From Amoebophrya sp. AT5.2 (lineage: Eukaryota > Sar > Dinophyceae > Syndiniales > Amoebophryaceae): a DNA stretch of 17,612 bases. The number at the start of each line of letters is the position of its first letter. Position 1 is the stretch's first letter. The notes under the pieces were generated by a model. That model was given only the letters and a program-made list of their open reading frames with translations. It did not search any database and was not told where the DNA came from. The stretch is from the NCBI GenBank assembly GCA_005223375.1, contig RXOD01004867.1:1-17612 (forward strand), read 5' to 3'. Shown here one piece after another: positions 8,961-17,612 of the stretch. A program made the translations under genes and the position numbers.

Positions 8961-10074
8961 ATGTGGACTCTTGACGAGTTCGAGCTTGGGCAGAAGCTTG
9001 GCGAGGGTGCCTTCGGCCGTGTCTACCTCGCGCGCCGCGGCCGGTCGATCGTCGCCCTGAAGATTCTGCAGAAGAGCAAAATCGCGCGGAATCGCGCGCA
9101 GAAGTTTGTCGAGCGCGAAATCGACATCCAGTCGCACTTGCACCACCCGTGCATTCTCGCGCTGTACGCATACTTCTGGGATGACTCTAGCATATACCTC
9201 GTGCTAGAGCACTCCCATTTGGGAGACCTGCGCAAGCTGGTGGTGGGCAGGGAAATGACGCCGGTAAAACCTTCTGATATCGTCCAACTCATGCGCCATT
9301 TTCTTCCGGAAAAATCCGTTGAATTATCAGACTCTCACGACTCTACCTCTACAAAAATAATGTTCTCTACAACTACAACAACAGATTCCCCTGGGCGATA
9401 TCCAGCAATATGTGAAGCACACTGTGAGTGGGCTGCGCTTTCTCCACGACCGTGAGATTATGTATCGGGACCTCAAGTCCGAGAACCTGCTTCTGTTCCA
9501 CCCCACCATCGTGAAACTGTCGGACTTTGGCGCCGCCGTCCACGCGCCCCGAATTCACGACGCGCATCGGAGACGGACGTTGCTGGGCAACCCCTACTTC
9601 TACGCGCCCGAGATGATCACGGACAAGTACTACGAGTACTTCACGGACCTGTGGGCGCTCGGGTTGTTGCTCTTTGAACTGCTCTTCGGGGTGCTACCTG
9701 TGGAAGGGATCGACGCAAAGATAACCCGAAAAACGACGCAAATCGGTGGTGCAGCGGGAGAAGTAGAAGACCACGTCGTGGACCAGTTCGTGATCTACAA
9801 GCGCATTTTGACCCTGGACGTGAAGAAGCAGATCGCGAAATGCGCCGAAATCGCAGAGGCTGGGAATAGAGGCTGGGAGGTTCAGGACTGGTTCAAGGAC
9901 GAGAAGCAGGTGAGCGGCGAAGACCTGATACAAAAGCTGCTCGTCACCGAGCCGGCGCGAAGACTGAAATGCGCGGAATGCTTGAAGCACGCCTTCATTG
10001 CGGCGGGAGGTGCAAATGCGTCAAGAACGAGCAGTCCTGTGAAAAGCAGTTTGCCAAACACCGGAGTGGTTTGA
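8961..10074 (+). CDS. Aurora/AGC-like serine/threonine protein kinase
   Basis: Exons 8961-9263 and 9385-10074 give 330 residues, essentially a bare kinase domain with a short Ser-rich tail. It transfers ATP phosphate to protein Ser/Thr. Visible motifs: glycine loop LGEGAFGRVYLA (13-24), VALK lysine K34, helix-C E53, IQSHLHHPCILALYAYF as in Aurora kinases, catalytic loop YRDLKSENLLL (D130), DFG 148-150, VHAP, activation threonine T166 in RRRTLLG, and APE 175-177. YRD instead of HRD is typical of AGC kinases, whereas IQSHL, VHAP and RRRT are Aurora-like, so it sits between these related groups. Residues ~215-275 carry an extra charged segment before the C-terminal helices. All key catalytic residues are present, so it should be active. 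ATG 8961 directly precedes the domain and no better upstream start is visible. The intron is annotated separately. Confidence 0.92.
9264..9384 (+). other. kinase intron (121 nt, GT-AG)
   Basis: Donor CCG|GTAAAA at 9264 and acceptor AACAACAG|ATT ending at 9384 keep phase 0 and give REMTPIPLGDIQQYV. GATATC at 9276-9281 recurs at 9397-9402 with the same 121-nt spacing, so a direct-repeat excision (9282-9402) would also keep frame and read KPSDIQQYV. The canonical version is preferred; the duplication hints at an insertion origin. Confidence 0.75.
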
Positions 10075-10791
10075 CTGCGAGCATGGACGGGTGCGCCCGT
10101 CCCATGTGCCCGGACCATTGGCGCACTTCGCGCAGAAGAAACGGCTGTTTCGGTGCTGGTGCGCGCATTCGCCTTTCTGTGCTGGCAACTCTCGTAAACT
10201 CTCGTCGGAGCGATGTCAAATTGAGGACGTGTCGTTCGTGAGGCGAATGGTGAGGGTCGAATGTTGGCGAGTCGTTCCGACGGTCTCGACGCTACTGAGA
10301 GTAGAGAAAAATCTGATTATGGGCCTTCGAATATCTCGTCCCTGGCGCTGAAAAAGAAAAACTAGTCTCAGTCGCTCGTAGCTAACAGACCTCAGTTTCG
10401 GATTGTTACGAGGAGATCTGACGCTGCGCGAGATGCTTCCGACCCGCCGCCGCGGGCGGCGCGCGAGGTACCGACGCCCGTGATAAGTAGGCTGGAATTC
10501 TGTTTTTATCGCCGCGCCAGCTGCCGCTCAACAGCACGAGCTGAGCAGGGACGGAGAACTCCGGGCACTTCCGAGACGAACGAGCAGCTGTCGCACGGCT
10601 ACCACGACGAACGAGCAGCCGCTCGTAGCAGCAGCACACCAGGCGAGGACTCAGACGAAGAGCAATAGCGGCTAGTGACTTTTCCGACGTCGAAGCATCG
10701 ATTCGGAGAAGCTCACACGACGACCTCCGAGACCGACTAAGTTTTTCTCTTCAAGTGTTTCTCTCTCTTCACTCCACGAAGCGCCGGCAAG
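10075..10791. other. intergenic region between kinase and coiled-coil/MATH-like gene
   Basis: No convincing gene. A hairpin sits at 10083-10105. ACGAACGAGCAGC occurs twice, near 10575 and 10608. A frame ending at 10668 is mildly coding-like and acidic at its end (GEDSDEEQ), but has no ATG and no recognisable domain. TTTTTCTCTTCAAG ending at 10755 is a good pyrimidine-AG acceptor and a candidate trans-splice site 36 nt before ATG 10792. Confidence 0.5.
10083..10105. repeat. GC-rich hairpin just after the kinase stop
   Basis: GGACGGG, a TGCG loop and CCCGTCC give a perfect 7-bp stem, extended by AT/AT pairing with one bulge. It starts 9 nt downstream of the kinase stop codon. Confidence 0.6.
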
Positions 10792-13700
10792 ATGGGGATG
10801 TTTGGGCCGAACAAGCAGCTCATGAAGCTGGCGACTCTGGCCGCGGACATGCGGAAGGATTTGACGAATCTGGAAAAGCAGCTCGAAGCGCTCCAGGAGG
10901 AGGGGAGCAAAAAGCAGGAAGCTATGGCCTTCGAAATCGAGCAGCTGAAGCAGAAGCTCGGTACCTACTTATGTCTACATTGGTTTTGGTTTCCCAGGGG
11001 GATGACTGACCGTATCTATCACCACTATTGCCAAAACTATGACTTTGTATCTATCACCACGCACTACGCACACTTCTCATTGTTCTGATACACAGTATCA
11101 GTACTGTAAAAGGATACGAACATGGGTGATATACTTTTTACCACAGACAAGATGACGTCGATCCTGCAGGCGCACGTGAAGGCGGTGCTGCCGCGTCTGG
11201 AGGCCGAGGAGAAGATGACGGCGGAGTTCGAGGACCGGATTTCCAAACTCGAACAGGGCGACGTGGACCCCCGGAAAAGAAAGGTGCGCGGGGGCGTAGA
11301 CTTGACCGACATTGTCGAGGAGCACGACGTCAAGCTGGAAGAACTCCTCAACATCGTCCAGGTATTTTGTACTCAGCTATAAATATTCCTCGACTTTATG
11401 CTTCTTCTCCGATAGTAAGAAAGTGCGTAGGTGGAGGGCGGTTCACTGACGATTTCGATTTACGAAGGTTCCGTCAGCGGATAGGAGTGTGAGTGTGTTA
11501 CTTGGTTTTATATCTTATCTTTGAAAAATTGACTCCGGTATGATTTCGGGACGCGTCCCTGAGGCGAGTGGCACAACCATGCTCGTGAGAAGGTATCTTT
11601 TCTGGTGCTGTCTTGATAGACACAAACAAAGAAACCCGAAACAACATACTTAATTCTTCGCAGAACGAGATTTTGCCGAAGTTTTCGCCGGTAGAGAAGG
11701 AGGTTTCCGCGATGCGAAGTGAGGTGAACAGTTTGACGACGACGGTGTCCAGCATGGAATCTCGCATCCAGGAGTGTGAGGGCGCGGCCACCGCCGCCCG
11801 CTCCGTCGCCAACGAGTTCGGCGACTTGAAGAGCTTGCTGCTCAAAAAAGTGTTTGTGTTTGGTTTTGGTAACACTAACATCGAATACATAGATAGTACT
11901 GTGGGACTCAAAATCGCAAACGGCCTGCGCGCGTATTTATCCACATTCTTCTTTCGAATCGTGATTCATCAATGAAAAGCAATGGCCTGCTCTGGAAGCC
12001 GCCTCGTCGTTTGGGTTTGCGAAGGGATCGCATAGTAACCACAAGTCTTCTTCCCAAACAAAAATTAAAATTGAATTATTTTAGACTTTCTCTTTCAGCA
12101 CTGTTCGAGGACTTCGAATCGATAATACATAAATACCAATTCCCCAGTGACATAAATACCAAAGTGGAGATCGCACCTCCGCAATTCCCCAGTGACATAA
12201 ATACCAATTCTATTCCACAGGTCGAGGACGTGTGCGAGGACACGCTGAATCTTCGGTACGACTACGACCTGATGCTGCATACGAACACGCGGTTTGTGAA
12301 CTGGAAGATCGAGGCGGCCCGGACGAAGATCACCGAGATGTTTATGCGTACCTCGTCGCTCTGGAGTCCGCCGTTCACGATGGCGACTTTTCCGGTGATG
12401 TACCTGCAACTGCGCGTGCAGGCCGGCGACTCCCCGGGTTCCCAGTCCGCCGCCCGGCAGGTGCAGAATCTGGGGCGGCACCTGCCCACGAACGGAGGAC
12501 TGGTGGTCACCGTGTGGACGCAGCCGGGCGTGGAGGCGGTGTTCAGAATAAGCGTGGGGGCAGTCACGAAAAAGTTCCGCGCAATCTTCGAGCGGGACGA
12601 GGCGAACCCGGACCAGGAGGTGGTGGGGTGCACAGTCACCAACTTCTGCGCGCTAGACCCAGCCTGGAACCGGCTAAACGACACGATGCTCGTGGGACTG
12701 GAAATAATGGAGGCAGACCTCACTGGAACGGTAGAAGTGGCGATACGTGTTGGAGTTTATCTGAGTAGGTCCTACCGACTTTCCGAGCGCAAAATAACCC
12801 ATACTTAGTAGTTTCTGCGAGGACACGTGAAACTGATGAAAGTGAAACTATCGCGCCAGGTCGAGCTAGCGGTGAATCAGCCGAAGGTGCTGACGGACTA
12901 CCCAGCGCTGAACGACCACAAGACCGCGGAAATGCAGTTCAAGCGACGAATCATTTCTGACACGCAAATGCTGGAGCAGGTACTTATAGCTAAACGTATA
13001 CTTGATAATTCCAGGAGTGGAAGCAGCTTCTCCTTCATTCATTGATTTTTTTATCCATCCATCGGAGATTTGTTCATTGATTCATTTTTGTGACTCTGAT
13101 CTGAGGTGGACCGCAAGCTGCAGAATCTGAAGCAGCGGTGGGTGCGTAAGGTCGAGTGGCAGATCCGGCAGATTTTGCCTCTGTTGGAGAAGTCCGCGGC
13201 GAACGACGTGATCGAGTCCCCGCCGTTTTCGGCGGCGGGCATTTCCGAGCTGAAGTTTGTGTTCTACCCGAAGGGCATCGAGGGTGGTCTGAACCCAGGG
13301 TGGTGCGGGCTGTACCTGCGGTGCAGCGAGGAGAACGTGTTCGTCAAGTTCCAACTGAGCGTGGGGAAGCAGGCGAAGACGTTCTTAAGCCTTCAAAAAA
13401 CTCAAGGCTATATGGTCCTAAGGCAGGCCTATTGATCGGTATGAGGCCTACTTTGACCGATGGAGAGTGTTGAGGGTCAGTGGAGATGGGGGGGAGGGGG
13501 TGGCTGGGATTAGTCACAAGTACGGGTTTAGGTGGGGGGCTATGTCTAGAGTTCAGTTTGGGGTGTCGGGGGAGGCAGCCTTGAGATTTGTCACAGCCGC
13601 TGTCGAGACCCGTCATATCTGAAGGCGTTTCGCTCTCTGGAAGTGGCTCGAACGTCTTCGCCTGCTTCCCCACGCTCAGCTGGAACTTGACGAACACTTT

Positions 13701-13998
13701 TTTTTCGAAAGTAGCCTAGACAAAGCCTTAGACCCTGCATTGAGTTTGTCGATAGCCTCTAACGTTCGAGCACTTCTTCGCGACCCGGGGCGAGGTGTAC
13801 GGGAAGACCAAGTTCTGCTACCTGGAGTCCCAAATCGAGAACCGCCAGGACCCGGAGCTGAGCGTGCTCAACGTCTCCGTGGAAGTACTAGAAGTGAGCC
13901 ACCGGAAGCGGGACACGGAAAACGTCCTACTCTTCCACCGGGAGGACACGTACGCGAAAGAAGAGTACCGGGTGCTCACGCTGCCGCCAAGAGGCTAG
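10792..13998 (+). CDS. coiled-coil protein with two MATH/TRAF-like modules (7 exons)
   Basis: Exons inferred at 10792-10960, 11147-11361, 11664-11849, 12221-12748, 12812-12979, 13106-13384 and 13768-13998 give 591 residues. Residues 1-190 are coiled coil (NLEKQLEALQEE, EFEDRISKLEQ, SSMESRIQECE). Two beta-sandwich modules follow. The first, ~215-357, runs from FVNWKI through SPPFTMATFPVMYLQLRV to LNDTMLVGLEIMEA. The second, ~436-561, runs from VEWQIRQ through SPPFSAAGISELKF to LNVSVEVLEV. The W-x-I ... SPPF ... closing-strand pattern is that of MATH/TRAF-C domains, which bind peptides and pair with coiled coils in scaffolds. Assignment is by pattern only. Introns 1-3 and 5 are good GT-AG introns. 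Intron 4 (12749-12811, 63 nt) is one of several possible choices; a 57-nt alternative is 12765-12821. Intron 6 is an introner-like insert. The protein has a basic tail and no membrane segment. Confidence 0.8.
12137..12207. repeat. 26-bp direct repeat inside intron 3
   Basis: A 26-bp word starting CAATTCCCCAGTGACATAAA occurs at 12137-12162 and exactly again at 12182-12207, period 45 bp. A partial copy (ACATAAATACCAATTC) precedes it at 12127. The spacer holds GGAG...CTCC complementary ends. The array sits just before the acceptor at 12220 and looks like a small repeat expansion or a remnant of nested insertion. Confidence 0.85.
13385..13767 (+). mobile_element. introner-like intron with captured antisense exon (383 nt)
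   Basis: ACGTTC at 13379-13384 recurs at 13762-13767; excision joins AKTF to EHFF in frame. No GT-AG placement exists. The ends form imperfect inverted repeats: AAACTCAA near 13398 and GGTCCTAAGGC near 13413 at the left pair with TTGAGTTT near 13740 and GCCTTAGACCC near 13726 at the right; CCTACTTTGA near 13447 also matches, inverted, the right side near 13706. Between them lies a G-rich stretch and an antisense copy of the flanking exons (13640-13697). Confidence 0.85.
13640..13697 (-). repeat. antisense copy of the flanking exon junction
   Basis: Read on the reverse strand this 58-nt stretch matches exon bases 13337-13384 and then continues into 13768-13776, as if the 383-nt intron were absent. 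Differences are one substitution (CCAACTG to CCAGCTG) and one inserted C near the end. It encodes VFVKFQLSVGKQAKTFE in antisense. Confidence 0.9.
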
Positions 13999-15029
13999 AA
14001 GGGGGAAACTACCCAGAAGCCGCGATATGTTGGGGGAGGTCTCTGCTGGATGCTGTGAGGATGAAGAGCTGCTGGATGCCGCGACGAAGACAGAGTGATC
14101 CATGGAGGCCAGTGGACAATTGATGATTTAATTGCGCGAGATGCGCGGCCTGGCTACCTCTATCGTAGCTGGATTTGTGAGTTTTCAAGTAGCAGGCCAA
14201 GTTTTTTATCGAGTCAGTATTTACAGTTCGCTGTTCTTTTTGTTCTTTTACGGATCCATCGAGTGATCAATCAATCTCAATTACGGAATACCGTTGCCAA
14301 AGAGGGGCCAGTTGCGTTGTTGAAGACGCATGACGCACACACCTTCTGCGTTCGTGTGCCTTTTCTAGTTCTTTATGCCAATTTCACGAGAAGGACGTGC
14401 ACCCAGCACGACGAGGACGAATTTTTCCTAAGTCAGAGCAGTATTTGCAACCACGGCCACACATACCCCTGTACAAAAAAGTAAATCATTGTTCAAAAAC
14501 CGTTTTTCGGAAAATGGGCTGGACATGAGATCATGGCGTGGCGTTCGCTGTTGTCAAATGAAACTGTACTAAAAGAAACCTGCCCTCTGAGAATACAGAA
14601 GTGGTCTATGAAGACAAGCACAGAGCAAAAGAGTAAACAGAAGAGCCGCACCAGCAGCAAAGAAAGCAAGGAAAAGAATCCACTCCGCCGACGCAACGGG
14701 TCCGCCGTTGATTCTCCTATTGAGTCGTGTTTCCTGATCAGGGCAAACAGGGGCGCTTATCTCGGAGGGGCTTGCAGGGGGCGGCTGATCCACGGGGGCC
14801 GGGGGGGTAGGTGCGTTCAGGGGTCCATGGTGCGCGATCCCTCTGACGATCCGACGATTGGGCTGGGTATGAATCGTTGCCGTGCATCATGTTCCTATGG
14901 AAACAGTGCATAAAGCTCGTTACTAGCGCCCACTGGAGGAAAAGTACACGTACAGACAGATTCGCTTTCGAAAGAATAGAACGTAAATAAAAAACCGCTC
15001 TTTTTTGTGCTGAAAGCCACCGCACCTAG

Positions 15030-15089
15030 TAGTGAGTATAGAAAAAGGCGGTGGAATCTCTCTCTCTCTCTCTAGTGAGTATAGAAAAA
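15030..15089. repeat. duplicated 17-bp word around a TC microsatellite
   Basis: TAGTGAGTATAGAAAAA occurs at 15030-15046 and 15073-15089, separated by a stretch ending in a TC dinucleotide run at 15057-15072. Confidence 0.8.
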
Positions 15090-15205
15090 AAAAAGCAGAA
15101 CACTCGATAGCTACCGAACAAAACCCCTCGCGGCCCTTGTGCGGCGCCGCCACGCGGAGCCCGAATAAGCGAGCGGCTGCTTGGGCGAAAACCACTGCTC
15201 GCAAT

Positions 15206-15259
15206 TCTCCGCCAGCCGCATTTGCGCGACACTCTCCGCCAGCCGCATTTGCACGATCG
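15206..15259. repeat. 27-bp tandem repeat, two copies
   Basis: TCTCCGCCAGCCGCATTTGC at 15206-15225 recurs at 15233-15252 with period 27, and the bases after it differ by little. Being a multiple of three, it also makes a 9-residue repeat on the reverse strand, but no gene is supported there. Confidence 0.85.
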
Positions 15260-15495
15260 GATTGATTCGGGGCCACTGCGAGAGCAACTTTCGCGGCAGC
15301 ATTGATCACGGCGTCGAATCCCAGTGAGTGGAACAACGAACTCTTGATTGATTTTATAAACGACCGGCGCTGCGGCAGCTATAGCGCCGTCCTGTGAATC
15401 TTCCCCGACTACCAACCGATCGATTTCGATCCCCCCCAACTACCTCCTCGTGAGTTCTCGGTCCCCATTCGCTTCCACCGCGGCCCCCCGTTTCC

Positions 15496-15506
15496 TTTGT
15501 CCATAG
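15496..15506 (+). promoter_or_regulatory. candidate trans-splice acceptor before the second MATH-like gene
   Basis: The tract TTTCCTTTGTCCATAG ends at 15506, one base before ATG 15508. This is a good pyrimidine-AG acceptor, so either a spliced leader is added here or an upstream non-coding exon is joined. Inference only. Confidence 0.35.
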
Positions 15507-15507
15507 G

Positions 15508-17612
15508 ATGGCGGCGATGACGGCGATGGAGACCGTGTCCATGGTGGACTTCGAGGAGTTTAAGATGGAGGTTGCCGAGCTCCGGCACAAGGTGGAGGAC
15601 GAGCAGAAGTCGGTGCAGGAGAATTTGAGGAAGAAGGAGACCACGATCAGGGAGCTGCTGAAGGAAGTGGAAACCCAGGGCAAGGACATCAAGAAGATCA
15701 AGAAGGCAGCGGAGGAGACTTAAGCGAAGGGGAGAAGAACAAGAACCCACCTATTGTTTGATTCCACTTGCGCGGCGGCGCCGGTCTTGAGTTTGGTCTC
15801 GCGTTTTGTCTTCAATGTTTCGTCTCGTATTCTGTTTCTGTCTCGGCACTAGGCGAATCAATCCATCGTCTGAGTCGGTTTTCGGTTTTCCTGCCAGAAC
15901 GAAGTAAAAATGCCGCCGATAATACTTGTATAGGTGGGATTTTCACCATCATCTCTGTAAGAGGCGAAGAAGAGCTTCCGGGAGAATCTGGAGCGGGGAC
16001 TGACGGAGCTGCGGGACGAGCTGCTGGCTTCCTTCGAGGCACAGCTGGACGTGAGCGACCGGATTACAAAAAGACCAGATGGTAAGTACGTCGCGTGCAG
16101 GCGATGGACAACGTCGATAGCAACACCTGCGTCGGAGACCACTACAAACTCTGTAAGCAACTGGTAAGCACTAGCACTAGGCAATGCGGAGTTTATTCTC
16201 CCCCGCTTAGCTTGCGACTGCCCTCAGGTCGTGGCGAGGGGAGTGCCCATTAAGGTGCTCTGAAGTCTACCCGGCGCGAAGGGGCGACGTGCGACGGTTT
16301 CAGAGTAAGTGCTCCATTGTCATTTGATGGGGATTATTAAGCACTTGGGGGGCACTAGAGCGAGAAGAAGTGGTAGTCCGATAGTTGAAAGCCGTGGCAG
16401 GAGCAGGGCCTGAAAGCGGGGCAAAAGAGGGGCCCCCCGACAGTGGTGATCTGTTGGATCAGCTTTAGGCTGCAGTGGCTACTTACTAACTGGTCCCACG
16501 ATAAGGATGATGCGGTCCCGGGTGGACCAGATAATCGACACCAAGTTCACGGAGGGATTCAAGGTCATCGAGGGAGAGTGCAAGAACCTCTTCGCGGTAT
16601 TTGACCTATTTTTTTTTGGATTCTGCTCGTGCTGCTGCTTCTGTATCTGGATTTCTAAACGGGGAAATTATAGATTGGTACTAAAAGTTGTATCTATATG
16701 ATCCTCGCACTCGCTTTATCGTTCTTCATCAGCGCATCCGCAACGACGTGGACGCACGGGCGGCGACGCACGAGAAGGAGGCGATCGCTCTAGTGGACGG
16801 CCGCAGTGCCGAGATGGAGGGGAAGGTGAACGCGCGGTGCAAGGACCTGATCCAGATGAAGATGAGTCGGGTAGAGCGGGACTTCTACGCCATGTGCGCC
16901 AAGAGCTTCCAGTGGAGCATCGACAGCTTCCACGAGAAGATGCTCAACCTGTACAACGTGAAGGAAAACGTGGCGTGTTTAGCGTCCCCCACCTTCACGC
17001 TGGCTACCTGCCCAAAGATGTACCTAGAACTCACCGTGGAAAACATGAGCCGGGGCAGCCACACAAACGAATGGGCGCCGGGAGGAGGCCTGAACGGAAG
17101 CCTGGCGGGCTTCGACGAAGACGGTAACGCACTCGGGGTGGGGAAGGTAGCTATATTATTAAAAAAATGGGCTACTTGCTGAGGTCGAGGTAGGGCTGTT
17201 TCGCCTTTCAGAGGCGAGGCGCGTCATTGTAGTATCTTGCTTCCTGTACCTGTGTAGATAGTCGTATTGCGTGGTCCGTCGTGCACGTGCCGGCGACTGC
17301 TGCGGCACATGCCGCCGCAGCGGAGCTTTTCAATGAAAACATGGCAAACATCGGTAGCTGTGGTCCCCTTCCCAGACATTCGTTCCCCTTCCTATAACAT
17401 ATTCTTCCTCACCATGATTTCAGCCCACGCCCATCGCCGGCAATTTTTCTCTTGTGCTCTACTTCGAGAAGCGCGTCGACGTGCTGAAGCTGAAGGTGAC
17501 GGTGGGTCCCCCCGAGACCGAGGTGACCCGCGTGGTCTCGCACAAGGACTTCGACGCGGTGTCCGCCTGGGGTATTAAGGAGGGGATCAACCTATTTTCC
17601 TGGACATTGTTC
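15508..17612 (+). CDS. coiled-coil/MATH-like protein, 3' end outside the window
   Basis: Exons inferred at 15508-15717, 15964-16163, 16506-16596, 16733-17146 and 17424-17612 (window edge) give 368 residues without a stop. Residues 1-70 and much of 71-225 are charged coiled coil (EELRHKV-like heptads, NLERGLTELRDELLASFEAQ, SAEMEGKVNARCKDLI). A MATH-like module starts near residue 226: FQWSIDSF, then SPTFTLATCPKMYLELTV, then FSLVLYFEKRVDVLKLKV. It aligns by pattern with the first module of the gene at 10792-13998, so the two are probable paralogues. Intron 1 is introner-like; the introns at 16597-16732 and 17147-17423 are GT-AG. The join between 16050 and 16531 is uncertain. An alternative uses a 50-nt intron at 16051-16100, exon 16101-16163 in another frame, and acceptor 16530. 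Confidence 0.75.
15718..15963 (+). mobile_element. introner-like intron 1 of the second MATH-like gene (~246 nt)
   Basis: GAG at 15715-15717 recurs at 15961-15963, and excision joins AAEE to AKKSFREN in frame; a 249-nt version with a 4-nt repeat (GAGG) also works. No GT-AG placement is available: the left side reads GAGACTTAAG and the right side CTCTGTAAGAG. CCCACCTAT at 15746-15754 is exactly inverted as ATAGGTGGG at 15930-15938, within a longer imperfect terminal inverted repeat. Confidence 0.7.
16164..16505 (+). mobile_element. intron with nested introner-like duplication
   Basis: A GTAAGC donor at 16164, a perfect TACTAAC branch-like word at 16484-16490 and an AAG acceptor ending at 16505 make a canonical intron that keeps the frame in the simplest model. 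AACTGGT at 16159-16165 recurs at 16488-16494, as if a 329-nt element had inserted at AACTGGT and created the donor. Terminal inverted similarity is weak, so the mobile-element reading is tentative. Confidence 0.45.

Larger units (their letters stand above)
13999..15507. other. 1.5-kb intergenic region
   Basis: No confident gene. Open frames at 14095-14484 and 14533-14913 lack coding bias and recognisable domains. The stretch holds a short imperfect repeat of CTGCTGGATGC at 14043 and 14071, A-rich runs, a (TC)n tract at 15057-15073, a duplicated 17-bp word and a 27-bp tandem repeat. TTTGTCCATAG just before ATG 15508 is a candidate trans-splice acceptor. Confidence 0.5.

Noticed and set aside
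10440..10470. GC-rich palindrome-like run
   Set aside because: Pairing is imperfect and expected by chance in such GC-rich sequence.
10480..10668. Acidic-tailed open frame after the kinase
   Set aside because: It has no ATG, no acceptor linking it in frame to the kinase, and only a short biased stretch; noted within the intergenic entry.
12232..12768. 178-codon frame overlapping exon 4 of the MATH-like gene
   Set aside because: It is a shadow frame; the frame in use carries the SPPF module and joins its neighbours in phase.
13344..13697. Reverse-strand open frame starting MFVKFQLSVGKQAKTF
   Set aside because: The start is the antisense copy of the host exon within the introner; the rest is Pro/Ser-rich chance translation of a G-rich strand. 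It is described as a repeat, not a gene.
14095..14913. Open frames of 129 and 126 codons between the two MATH-like genes
   Set aside because: Codon use is unlike the neighbouring genes and no domain or splice pattern supports them; they are probably UTR or spacer.

Overview
The window looks like nuclear DNA of a protist, most likely an early-branching alveolate. The best fit is a parasitic, Amoebophrya-like (syndinian) dinoflagellate. Four convincing multi-exon genes all lie on the + strand, and coding exons favour G/C at third codon positions. Several introns lack GT-AG borders; instead they are flanked by short direct repeats and carry imperfect terminal inverted repeats. As far as I recall, unidirectional gene clusters plus such 'introner elements' with non-canonical splice borders are described for Amoebophrya. 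The taxon is inference from gene structure; no rRNA or marker gene is present.

Layout. 1-225: possible last exon of an upstream gene (weak). 370-2762: a 443-residue coiled-coil protein in seven exons, all with GT-AG introns. 2763-4233: non-coding stretch with an imperfect tandem duplication. 4234-6396: a PP2C-type Ser/Thr phosphatase (400 aa, four exons) of the kind known from Toxoplasma and Plasmodium, interrupted by three non-canonical, introner-like introns. 6397-8960: long stretch without a confident gene, holding a perfect 10-bp stem hairpin, a perfect 37-bp direct repeat 1168 bp apart, and an unassigned coding-like island. 8961-10074: an Aurora/AGC-like protein kinase (330 aa, two exons). 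10075-10791: intergenic. 10792-13998: a 591-residue coiled-coil protein with two MATH/TRAF-like beta-sandwich modules (seven exons). 13999-15507: intergenic with short tandem repeats. 15508 to the window end: a second coiled-coil/MATH-like protein, cut off by the window edge.

The two MATH-like genes are probable paralogues. The coiled-coil gene at 370-2762 may belong to the same scaffold-like group, and the weak exon at 113-225 could be the tail of another. The kinase and phosphatase sit between them, but nothing in the sequence shows that they act in one pathway.

The most striking signal is the set of introner-like introns. The 383-nt intron at 13385-13767 carries, in antisense, a 58-nt near-copy of its own flanking exons that runs across the exon-exon junction as if the intron were absent. 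All exon borders were derived by hand from reading frame, codon bias, family similarity and repeats; no transcript data were available.
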